From: UBA7378 sp049611805
GTDB lineage: Bacteria; Pseudomonadota; Alphaproteobacteria; RS24
Direction: 5' to 3'
DNA length: 14,614 nucleotides
Assembly (NCBI GenBank): GCA_049611805.1
Contig: JBMZAX010000024.1
Coordinates: forward strand, 1-14,614
The notes below the pieces were generated by a model. The model made no database searches. It was not told the origin of the DNA and was given only the letters and a program-made list of their open reading frames with translations. Made by a program: the position numbers and the translations under genes. Of the stretch, positions 1 through 6,521 are shown in pieces; position 1 is the first letter of the stretch; each line of letters begins with the position of its first letter.

Positions 1-965
1 GACGCCACCGCATCCTCATTGGTGTGCATCACATAATCGCCAAGTTTCTCAATGGAGAGCCGATTGCTGGCAAAACTCGTTGCGACATCACCCGGCCGTC
101 TGGCCTCGATGCGGGCATTAAGCTGTGAATTGGAGTGGCGCTCAAACTGGGCGATAACCTGCTTCACCGAAGTGGGCTTGCCGGTGCCGATATTGAGGGC
201 AAGAAATTCCTGCGCGCCGGTTTTCGCAATCGCGCGAATATGCGCCTCGCTCAGATCGGTGATGTGGATATAGTCGCGCTCACCCGTGCCGTCGGGCGTG
301 GGATAATCGTCACCCAGAATACTTAACCTCTCCCTTTGACCGGCCAGCACCTGACAAATAATCGGGAACAGATTATTCGCCGGTGTCTTCGGATTGTCGC
401 CCAGCAAATGGTCGTGATGGGCGCCGACCGGATTGAAATAGCGCAACACGACAACGCCGCGCCCTTCTGCCATGGATTGCCAGTCACGCATAATCTCTTC
501 GGCGATTAATTTGGAGCGGCCATAGGGATTGATCGGGGCAAGCGGATGGTCTTCGGTGATCGGCAAAAATTCCGGATCGCCATAGACGGTTGCACTGGAG
601 GAAAAAATCAGTCGCGCACAACCGGCTTCATCCATGGCCCTGAGCAAATTTATCGTGCCCGACACATTGGTTTCGTAATAGCCGAGCGGGTCTTGCCAGC
701 TGTCGGCTATTGATTTCAGCCCGGCGCAATGGATAACGACATGCGGCGAAAATGCCTTCACAGCAGCTTTAAGGGCTTCGGCATCCGTCACATCGGTCTC
801 GAAAAAGGCAAGCTTCGCGTCAATTTTTTGCCGCAAATCCTCCACCATTTCGGCCGGTGACGTTGCCAGATTGTCAAGGATGCCGATTGTGCAGCCATTG
901 TCGCCCAGCGCCGCCACAATATTGCTGCCGACATATCCGCAGCCTCCGGTGACCAAAATTTTCAT
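1..965 (-). CDS. galE: UDP-glucose 4-epimerase GalE (3' end cut by window)
   Basis: Interconverts UDP-glucose and UDP-galactose in the cytoplasm using bound NAD, supplying galactose for surface polysaccharides. Reading the minus strand from the ATG at 963-965 gives 321 residues, with no stop before the window edge; the family is usually about 330-340 residues, so only a short C-terminal piece is missing. The extended SDR signatures are all visible: the Rossmann motif GGCGYVG at residues 7-13, SSSATVYG at 122-129 (catalytic Ser124), and YGRSK with Tyr148 and Lys152, the same spacing as in E. coli GalE. The RYFNPVGAH segment and the PDGTGERDYIHITDL segment (about 224-238) are typical of GalE rather than of general SDR epimerases. 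The upstream glycosyltransferase ends 52 nt before this start on the same strand, suggesting one transcript. The ribosome binding site is weak (GGGGCAG). Confidence 0.93.
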   Translation of the reverse strand, partial: MKILVTGGCGYVGSNIVAALGDNGCTIGILDNLATSPAEMVEDLRQKIDAKLAFFETDVTDAEALKAAVKAFSPHVVIHCAGLKSIADSWQDPLGYYETNVSGTINLLRAMDEAGCARLIFSSSATVYGDPEFLPITEDHPLAPINPYGRSKLIAEEIMRDWQSMAEGRGVVVLRYFNPVGAHHDHLLGDNPKTPANNLFPIICQVLAGQRERLSILGDDYPTPDGTGERDYIHITDLSEAHIRAIAKTGAQEFLALNIGTGKPTSVKQVIAQFERHSNSQLNARIEARRPGDVATSFASNRLSIEKLGDYVMHTNEDAVA

Positions 966-1017
966 ATCTTACTGCCCCGCAAATGCCCGCAGGCACCGCC
1001 GCGCGCGTCGCGTGGTT

Positions 1018-1794
1018 TTATTTCCAATATTCGGCAATCCACGGTGTCGGACGCACATGTTTATATAATTTCTTCCATAATTTCCAGCGATGTTTTGACT
1101 TGCTGGGCCACTTGCCAACCAGCGCATCTTCCGGATTGGGCGTGCCATGAAACACGATCACTTTCAGTTCGGGCGCTTGCGGTCTGGGCGGTGCCTGAAA
1201 ATATCTCAATAGGGGATGCGGCAGGCAGTGAAACCGGAACGAGCGGAACCAGCCTTCGGGCCAGAATTTCAGCGCGCCCTGTTTCTCAATAATTTTGTCA
1301 GACAAATATTCCTGCGATGCCGACCCGTATTCCCTGTCGATCTGCGCCTTGTTTTCTTCATAATCCGTGGTGATGTCGTTATATCTGTCTCCGACAACCC
1401 ATGAAAAACAGCTTCCCTGCCCCACTGTGTGCCCTTTCGAGGCCCAATCATCGATGATGTAAAAATCATCATCCTGCGGATAGGAAAACAGATCATCGAG
1501 CCCGTTGACAACCAGCACATCGAGGTCGAAATAGAAAACCCGCTGACCGTCCAAACCTCCAAGGTTTTTTGAGAAAAACGCCGTCTCACGTTTGAAAATA
1601 CCAGCCGCATCCACCTTAACTTCGGGGATGGGTAAAACCACAATATCATCGTCAAGACCCTCGCCCGTATCTGTGAAGCAATGAAACTTCACCTCACGAG
1701 ATGTGTTGGCAAGGACCATATTTTTCAGTCGGTTCACATCAGCGGGTTTATAAAGCGTGCCCCACTTGATACAAATTACGTTTACAGTTTGCAT
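1018..1794 (-). CDS. Glycosyltransferase-like protein (GT-A fold, DLD motif)
   Basis: Probably a cytoplasmic sugar transferase acting on a surface glycan; donor and acceptor are unknown. The product is 258 residues from the ATG at 1792-1794. A run of Gs at 1803-1807 precedes this ATG at a suitable distance. A TTG at 1809 would add five residues but lies inside that ribosome-binding stretch. The N-terminus (VNVICIKWGTLY) and a later YFDLDVLV segment, with the DLD at residues 90-92, resemble GT-A enzymes in which a DxD motif binds a metal-nucleotide sugar. The FHGTPNP segment near the C-terminus also fits bacterial proteins annotated as glycosyltransferases of this type. There is no signal peptide or membrane segment. 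Directly upstream sits a degraded copy of its own 5' end (see 1811-1938), and galE follows downstream. The family call rests on motif recognition. Confidence 0.7.
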   Translation of the reverse strand: MQTVNVICIKWGTLYKPADVNRLKNMVLANTSREVKFHCFTDTGEGLDDDIVVLPIPEVKVDAAGIFKRETAFFSKNLGGLDGQRVFYFDLDVLVVNGLDDLFSYPQDDDFYIIDDWASKGHTVGQGSCFSWVVGDRYNDITTDYEENKAQIDREYGSASQEYLSDKIIEKQGALKFWPEGWFRSFRFHCLPHPLLRYFQAPPRPQAPELKVIVFHGTPNPEDALVGKWPSKSKHRWKLWKKLYKHVRPTPWIAEYWK

Positions 1795-1810
1795 ACATAC
1801 AGCCCCCAAA

Positions 1811-1938
1811 CTAAAGGATTTTTACTCGGTGAGACTTATAGCCGACGACCATATTTTGGGGTCGGCTTACCTCGGCGGGTTCGTAAAAATATCCCGCTTA
1901 ATACAAATTACATTTACAATTTGACTGCATGCAGTCCC
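1811..1938 (-). pseudogene. Decayed 5' remnant of a glycosyltransferase paralogue
   Basis: Read on the minus strand, this stretch aligns with the beginning of the intact glycosyltransferase gene just downstream, including its ribosome-binding region. A hand alignment gives roughly two thirds identical bases over about 100 nt. Three lesions are visible. The position matching the start ATG now reads AGT. One base is missing after the codons for VNVICIK. A TAG at 1811-1813 ends the restored frame. After the frame correction the remnant encodes YFYEPAEVSRPQNMVV against TLYKPADVNRLKNMVL in the intact protein. Many differences are synonymous or conservative, which suggests an old diverged paralogue, later truncated, rather than a fresh duplication. 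It fills most of the gap between the oxidoreductase gene (ending 1957) and the intact gene. Confidence 0.75.
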
Positions 1939-1956
1939 TTGTGCTCCGCCTTGAAC

Positions 1957-3132
1957 TTAGCTTTCGAGCTTGAATGTCAGGCCCGCATTGTCGACGAGCC
2001 GCTTGATGAGCTTTGCGCCCATGGCCGGGGCCGTGGTGTACACGCCGCCCGGCAAATCCGGGCAATCGGTGATCAGACACACGGCGCTTTCGCCAATCAT
2101 CCGCGATGTCGAGCCATAACCGGGGTCGAGATCGCCGCCGACGCTCGCTTCAAGCCGGTTGCCGTCAGCATCCGTGCCGATAAACCAAATATCATAATTG
2201 CCGGCTTCGCGGGATTCGCGCGACGGCCCTTCGCCCGGTTGCGGCACATCATCGCCGGCAAGCGGGTTGGTGCCGGCAACAAATTCCGCCATTTTCTTCC
2301 CCTCTTCGCCGGCGCCGGTAATCATCATTTCATCATATTGGAAATCCGTGCCATAGGCATGGCCGAGCAGCGCGTTTGAGCGGTGGATGTTTTTCGTGTT
2401 GATGGCCGCCATGATAAACGGCGCAACCCACTGCCCGATTGCCTCGTCTTCGTAAATCGCATTATCGGCCGGCTGGTCGGGGCCGGTAAAGCCATTGCTC
2501 AGCGAAAACGGATTGGCGAGTATTTCAAAAAGCGCCGGATTTTTTTCCAGCGCCGCCATGGTCGCCCCCAGCGATGCCGCCGTGCCGCCGGAAAACTCGC
2601 CATTCATGGCGCGCACGCGCCCGCGTACGCGGGCAAACGGCTTGCCGAATTTTTCCTGCGCCGCTGTTTGCAGATAATAGACACCCAGATCAAAGGGGAT
2701 CGAGTCGAAGCCGCAACTATGCACAATACGCGCACCCGATTTCGCGGCCTGTTCATTATGCGCGGCAATTGTCTCGTGCATCCAGCCCGGTTCGCCGGAC
2801 AGATCGACATAATCCGTGCCCAATTCGGCACATGCGGCCACAATATCAATGCCATAAAGCTGATACGGGCCCACCGTCGTGCAAATAACTTTGCCGCGGC
2901 TGACCATATCGCGCACGCTTTGTGCGTCATTGGCATCGGCCACCACCAGCGGCGTCTCGGCAGACGCGCCGATTTCATCACGCACAGCGGCGAGTTTTTC
3001 GGCGCTGCGCCCGGCCATGGCCCAATTGAGCGTTCGGCCATATTGGTTTTCCATATATTCAGCGACCAGACGGCCCGTAAACCCCGTCGCGCCATAAATA
3101 ATTACGTCAAACTCGGCTTGTTCCCGCATCAT
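1957..3132 (-). CDS. Saccharopine dehydrogenase-like NAD(P)-binding oxidoreductase
   Basis: A 391-residue protein of the saccharopine dehydrogenase-like / trans-acting enoyl reductase group. These share an N-terminal Rossmann domain, but substrates are known for few of them, and neighbours here give no pathway. The dinucleotide-binding loop GATGFTG is at residues 14-20, followed by AGRSAEKL at 40-47, whose Arg could favour NADP. The segments TTVGPYQLYG and SCGFDSIPFDLG are the conserved blocks of this family. Length fits (about 390-420 usual). There are two adjacent ATG codons (3130-3132 and 3127-3129). GAGGAG at 3136-3141 lies 3 nt from the first and 6 nt from the second, so the second may be the one used. 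The gene diverges from the MFS transporter at 3275 and could share regulation with it. True saccharopine dehydrogenase activity should not be assumed. Confidence 0.85.
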   Translation of the reverse strand: MMREQAEFDVIIYGATGFTGRLVAEYMENQYGRTLNWAMAGRSAEKLAAVRDEIGASAETPLVVADANDAQSVRDMVSRGKVICTTVGPYQLYGIDIVAACAELGTDYVDLSGEPGWMHETIAAHNEQAAKSGARIVHSCGFDSIPFDLGVYYLQTAAQEKFGKPFARVRGRVRAMNGEFSGGTAASLGATMAALEKNPALFEILANPFSLSNGFTGPDQPADNAIYEDEAIGQWVAPFIMAAINTKNIHRSNALLGHAYGTDFQYDEMMITGAGEEGKKMAEFVAGTNPLAGDDVPQPGEGPSRESREAGNYDIWFIGTDADGNRLEASVGGDLDPGYGSTSRMIGESAVCLITDCPDLPGGVYTTAPAMGAKLIKRLVDNAGLTFKLES

Positions 3133-3142
3133 TCTCTCCTCG

Positions 3143-3225
3143 AAAAAACTGGCCTAGCCTAGGCTGTAGGAGGCCAAAAAGCAAAGCGGCAATAACATTT
3201 GGCGCAAAAAAACTTGGCCTCAGCT
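3143..3225. promoter_or_regulatory. Operator-like palindrome and repeated motif in a divergent spacer
   Basis: The spacer between the oxidoreductase (minus) and the MFS transporter (plus) contains a perfect 6-bp-arm palindrome with one central base, GCCTAG-C-CTAGGC, at 3152-3164. The motif AAAAAACTGGCCTAGCCT (3143-3160) recurs in looser form as AAAAAAACTTGGCCTCAGCT at 3206-3225. An inverted AGGCCAAAAA lies at 3171-3180. Such symmetry is what a dimeric repressor site looks like, and the location suits control of both genes. No regulator gene is adjacent and I see no clear -35/-10 pair, so function is inferred. Confidence 0.4.
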
Positions 3226-3264
3226 GGAAATAGTTTAGTCTTTGCGAAATTTTGGAGGAACCTC

Positions 3265-3270
3265 GGAGGA
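3265..3270 (+). promoter_or_regulatory. Ribosome binding site deciding the MFS start
   Basis: GGAGGA followed by GTTT and ATG. It supports translation from 3275 rather than from the upstream TTG at 3242. A second GGAGG at 3254-3258 is too far from the ATG to be the main site. Confidence 0.7.
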
Positions 3271-3274
3271 GTTT

Positions 3275-4552
3275 ATGACAAGTATCACCCAGCATGACGA
3301 TATATATCGCGCCCGCCATTATGCCCTCGGCATTCTGGTCGTCGTCTATACGTTCAATTTCATTGACCGTCAGATACTGTCTATCCTGCTTCAGCCTGTG
3401 AAAGATGATTTGGGCCTTTCCGATACGGCCATGGGCATGCTCACCGGCTTTGCTTTTGCGGCATTTTACGCAACGCTGGGCATTCCGATTGCGCGATTTG
3501 CCGACCGCAGCAACCGGCGCAATCTGGTCGCCTGGGCGCTCGGCATTTGGAGCCTGATGACGGCGCTTTCGGGGCTTGCGCAAAATTTCTGGCATTTGCT
3601 GGCGGCGCGAATTGGCGTCGGTATTGGCGAGGCCGGGTGCAGCCCGCCCGCCCATTCCATGATTGCCGATTATTATCCGGCCGACCAGCGGGCGACGGCT
3701 TTGGGCATTTACTCACTCGGCATTCCGTTCGGCATCATGTTCGGCCTTTTTGCCGGCGGCTGGATCAATGAATTTTTCGGTTGGCGCGCGGCGTTTTTTG
3801 TCGTCGGCCTGCCCGGTATTTTGCTGGCCCTTATCGTGCGGTTCAGTTTGCGCGAGCCGCCGCGCGGCATGGCAGAGGGCCGCGCCGACAGCGCCGACCA
3901 ACCCGGTGTCGGCGAAACGCTGAACTATCTCTGGGCCAAGAAATCTTTTCGGCACATGTCTTTTGCCGCCGCTTTAACGGCCTTTGTCGGCTATGGCTTT
4001 ATCACCTGGGCGCCCAGTTTTCTGACCCGCTCTTTCGGCATGGGAACCGGCGAGATCGGCACATGGTTTGGTCTTATCCTCGGTATTCCGGGCGGTATTG
4101 GCATTGCGCTGGGCGGCTATCTGGCCGACAGGTTTGGCGCGCGTGATCCGAGATGGTTTTTATGGACAACCGCCGTGGCACTCCTTATCTGTGTGCCGCT
4201 CAATATTGTGGTGTTCATCTCGACCAACAGCACCACCGCATTGCTGGCCATGATCCTGCCTGTTCTCCTGGGCAATTTTTATCAGGCCACCACCTTTTCG
4301 CAGACCCAGGGCATTTCGGCCTTGCGGATGCGCGCGGTGGCCGCCGGCATTTTGCTGTTCATCATCAACATTATCGGCCTTGGGTTGGGCCCGCAATTGG
4401 TCGGCATTTTGTCGGATGTGCTGAACCCCGAATATGGCGACGAGTCGCTGCGCTATGCGCTGTTGATCTGCTCGCTCGTTTATATATGGGCCGCCATGCA
4501 TTATTTTATTGCCGGACGGCATCTGGCCGGTGATCTCGTTACCGAGGACTGA
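3275..4552 (+). CDS. MFS transporter, Spinster-like family
   Basis: A 425-residue inner-membrane transporter of the major facilitator superfamily with about twelve hydrophobic segments in two halves. The first half carries DRQILSILLQPVKDDLGLSD (residues 31-50), RFADRSNRR (74-82, the loop 2-3 MFS signature) and ARIGVGIGEAGCSPPAHSMI (111-130), a combination typical of bacterial Spinster-like permeases. Substrate cannot be read from sequence; relatives are often annotated for hexuronates or lipids without evidence. The start is the ATG at 3275-3277, preceded 5 nt away by a strong GGAGG within 3265-3270. A TTG at 3242 in the same frame would add 11 residues but would lie upstream of that site. 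The stop codon lies inside the first unit of a 13-bp tandem repeat, and yciB follows 120 nt later on the same strand. Confidence 0.88.
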   Translation: MTSITQHDDIYRARHYALGILVVVYTFNFIDRQILSILLQPVKDDLGLSDTAMGMLTGFAFAAFYATLGIPIARFADRSNRRNLVAWALGIWSLMTALSGLAQNFWHLLAARIGVGIGEAGCSPPAHSMIADYYPADQRATALGIYSLGIPFGIMFGLFAGGWINEFFGWRAAFFVVGLPGILLALIVRFSLREPPRGMAEGRADSADQPGVGETLNYLWAKKSFRHMSFAAALTAFVGYGFITWAPSFLTRSFGMGTGEIGTWFGLILGIPGGIGIALGGYLADRFGARDPRWFLWTTAVALLICVPLNIVVFISTNSTTALLAMILPVLLGNFYQATTFSQTQGISALRMRAVAAGILLFIINIIGLGLGPQLVGILSDVLNPEYGDESLRYALLICSLVYIWAAMHYFIAGRHLAGDLVTED

Positions 4553-4620
4553 TATTGAAGGCTGATATTGAAGGCTGATATTGAAGGCTGATGTTGGAGA
4601 CTGGTGTTGAAGGCTGATGG
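4549..4620. repeat. 13-bp tandem repeat (minisatellite), about 5.5 copies
   Basis: The unit CTGATATTGAAGG occurs three times without change (4549-4561, 4562-4574, 4575-4587). Two diverged units follow (4588-4600 CTGATGTTGGAGA and 4601-4613 CTGGTGTTGAAGG) and then a partial unit, CTGATGG (4614-4620). The first unit contains the TGA stop of the MFS gene (4550-4552), so the array begins at the very end of that reading frame. Because the unit is not a multiple of three and the stop is in copy 1, gain or loss of later copies would leave the protein unchanged but alter the spacing to yciB. The perfect 5' copies and diverged 3' copies suggest recent slippage. Confidence 0.95.
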
Positions 4621-4672
4621 CGCAAATCTTTCCGCGCGCATTGGCGATATGAGTTTTGAATGAATATGTGAT

Positions 4673-5323
4673 GTGAGTATGACCGGCGAGTATAAAAAAT
4701 CCATGCGTTTGGGGTCGATGTTCAGCGAGATTATTCCGCTGGCATCATTCTTCATCGTCAATCAGTCGCACGGGCTTTACATGGGCGCGCTGGCCGCGCT
4801 GGTGACGGCACTGGTGCTGATTGTGGTGTTCTGGGTCATTGAGAAACGCCTTGCCCGCTTTGTCGTTTTCTCCACCCTCATTTCCGGCATTTTGACGGTG
4901 ACGGCTCTGATGACGGCTGAAAAACTCTTCATCAAAATTCAACCCTCGCTGTTTTCTTTCGCCTTTGCCGCCGTTTTGCTTGGCGGGGCGCTGCGCGGGC
5001 TGGCGATGATGAAAGTGTTTTTCAAAACCCAGTTTGACCTGCCCGACCGCGTGTGGTGGCAATTGAGCCTGCGCTGGGGGCTGTTTTTTCTAATCGCCGG
5101 AACCGCCAATGAAATTGCCTGGCGCCAGCTCAGCGATGATGATTGGGTGACGTTTCGCGTTTTGGTCATGGCGCCCGCCACGGGGCTGTTCATGCTCGCG
5201 CAATTGCCACTCACCCTTTACGGGCTGCGGGTCAATAAAGACGAACGCCTAGCGGCGCAATTGTCCGAGCGTCAGCATGGTGAGGCGCACGAAAAGCTGC
5301 CCGAAAGCGACAAGCAGCATTAA
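4673..5323 (+). CDS. yciB: Inner membrane-spanning septation protein YciB/IspZ
   Basis: A 216-residue polytopic inner-membrane protein of the YciB (IspZ, septation protein A) family, linked to cell division and envelope synthesis. The N-terminal EIIPLASFFIVN segment, then several hydrophobic helices, and especially the block WWQLSLRWGLFFLIAGTANE followed by WRQLSDDDWVTFRV are family hallmarks. So is the later PATGLFMLAQLPL. The hydrophilic tail (about residues 185-216) is variable in the family and is the part overlapping the convergent gene at 5249-5773. The start is uncertain: GTG at 4673 or ATG at 4679. Neither has a good ribosome binding site, so translation may depend on the upstream MFS transcript. 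Confidence 0.88.
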   Translation: MSMTGEYKKSMRLGSMFSEIIPLASFFIVNQSHGLYMGALAALVTALVLIVVFWVIEKRLARFVVFSTLISGILTVTALMTAEKLFIKIQPSLFSFAFAAVLLGGALRGLAMMKVFFKTQFDLPDRVWWQLSLRWGLFFLIAGTANEIAWRQLSDDDWVTFRVLVMAPATGLFMLAQLPLTLYGLRVNKDERLAAQLSERQHGEAHEKLPESDKQH

Positions 5324-5773
5324 CACCACCATCCACCATTTTGCCACGGTGAGGGCGGAGGCGCGGGCAATCTGGGCGTCGCTGATGTCGGGGAAATTGG
5401 TCAACAGCATGTAGATGCTGATATTCTCGCCCAGATCAAGCAGCGCAACGACAATCGGCACAATGACCAAATATCTGGCGCGCGGGCTGACCGCCCCCAT
5501 AACAATCAGGCAGGCAAAAAACGTGCTGTAGGCGACGGGATAAACCGCATCGAGGGTGAGGGCCGCGCGCGCATAGAGGGCGCGCCCCGCCTCGCCGTAA
5601 ATCAGAAACCTTTCCTGAACCATATCGGCATCATATCCGCCGCGCAAAACGTCAATAATGTCGGCGCCCAGCCGCATCTGCAATTCGCTGAAGCCAAGAC
5701 CGCAGGCAATCATCGCGATGAGCGAAAAAAGCAGCGCCCATCGAGACGCATAAAATTTAAGTAATGGCTCCAA
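5249..5773 (-). CDS. Unknown membrane protein with four predicted helices
   Basis: I do not recognise a named family. The 174-residue product has hydrophobic segments at about residues 12-29, 72-94, 100-125 and 143-162, and no cleavable signal. Polar residues sit in or beside the helices: LDAVYPVAYS (74-83) and LLDLGENISIY (111-121, with Asp113, Glu116 and Asn117), which look like conserved functional positions. It starts with TTG at 5771-5773. The choice rests on GGGGAGGA at 5778-5785, 5 nt from the codon (measured from GGAGG), with no suitable in-frame ATG nearby. Its last 75 nt overlap the 3' end of yciB on the other strand. It diverges from the HAD hydrolase gene (91-nt spacer). The codon pattern and ribosome binding site make a real gene likely. 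Confidence 0.72.
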   Translation of the reverse strand: MEPLLKFYASRWALLFSLIAMIACGLGFSELQMRLGADIIDVLRGGYDADMVQERFLIYGEAGRALYARAALTLDAVYPVAYSTFFACLIVMGAVSPRARYLVIVPIVVALLDLGENISIYMLLTNFPDISDAQIARASALTVAKWWMVVLMLLVAFGQLFVRLTMLTLGQLRR

Positions 5774-5777
5774 AGTG

Positions 5778-5785
5778 TCCTCCCC
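5778..5785 (-). promoter_or_regulatory. Strong ribosome binding site for a TTG start
   Basis: On the minus strand GGGGAGGA is followed by CACT and then TTG (5773-5771). This is the main evidence that the unknown membrane protein initiates at TTG. Confidence 0.7.
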
Positions 5786-5864
5786 TTGTTATTTTTATCC
5801 CACCGGATATGCTCAAGCCTAACAAAGCGGCCTTGCGCCCGCAACTTTCAGCACAGGAAACCTA

Positions 5865-6521
5865 ATGCACCGAAATTTTGATGCCGTGATATGGGATTTT
5901 GGCGGCGTGATTACGTCAAGCCCGTTTGAAGCCTTTGCGCGTTTTGAAACCGCCAATGACCTGCCGAAGGACTTTATTCGCTCGATAAACGCAACCAATC
6001 CCGACACCAATGCCTGGGCTTTGTTCGAGCGCAGCGAAATTGACGCCGCGGCCTTCGATACCGCGTTTCAGGCCGAAGCCGAAGCGCGCGGACACAGCGT
6101 GCGCGGCGCAGACGTGCTGGCGCTGCTCGCCGGCGATATTCGCCCCGAAATGGTGGCGGTTTTAAAGCGGCTCATGCAAGACGGCTATAAAATCGGCTGC
6201 ATTACCAATAATGTGAAAACCGGCAGCGGCGCGGGCATGGCGCGCAGTATGGAAAAAGCGGCCGCGGTCGAGGCCGTTATGGAACTGTTTTCGCATGTCA
6301 TTGAAAGTTCGAAAGTCGGCATCCGCAAGCCGGACCCGGAGATTTACAAAATGGCCTGCACCGCGCTTGACGTGGCGCCGGCACGGGCGGTTTTTCTGGA
6401 TGATTTGGGCGTCAATTTAAAGCCCGCACGCGCGCTGGGCATGGCGACCATTAAGGTCACGGGGGCCGAGCAGGCTATTTCCGAATTGGAAACAATGCTC
6501 GGCCACACGTTAAAAGCTTAG
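5865..6521 (+). CDS. HAD-superfamily hydrolase (subfamily IA)
   Basis: A 218-residue cytoplasmic HAD protein, most like the group that includes the N-terminal phosphatase-like domains of ACAD10 and soluble epoxide hydrolase. Motif I is WDFGGVIT, with the nucleophile Asp11. Motif II is CITNN with Thr114. Motif III is RKPDPEIY with Lys155. Motif IV is FLDDLGVN with Asp179/Asp180. A helical cap domain lies between motifs I and II (about 18-90). The residue two after the nucleophile, normally Asp as acid/base in phosphatases, is Gly13. This is known in several HAD-IA lineages but makes simple phosphatase chemistry uncertain. Substrate unknown. The start ATG at 5865 has a weak GGAA site. Its TAG stop overlaps the stop of the convergent RND gene. 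Confidence 0.85.
   Translation: MHRNFDAVIWDFGGVITSSPFEAFARFETANDLPKDFIRSINATNPDTNAWALFERSEIDAAAFDTAFQAEAEARGHSVRGADVLALLAGDIRPEMVAVLKRLMQDGYKIGCITNNVKTGSGAGMARSMEKAAAVEAVMELFSHVIESSKVGIRKPDPEIYKMACTALDVAPARAVFLDDLGVNLKPARALGMATIKVTGAEQAISELETMLGHTLKA

Noticed and set aside
1681..2379. Long plus-strand open frame of 232 codons
   Set aside because: It lies antisense to the glycosyltransferase start, the relic and the oxidoreductase end. The product has no recognisable domain and the minus-strand genes explain the sequence.
2383..3162. 259-codon plus-strand open frame opposite the oxidoreductase
   Set aside because: Antisense shadow of a gene with clear Rossmann motifs; no domain in the product.
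4501..4761. 86-codon minus-strand frame across the 13-bp repeat
   Set aside because: It is made largely of the repeat and the antisense of two genes, with no ribosome binding site or domain.
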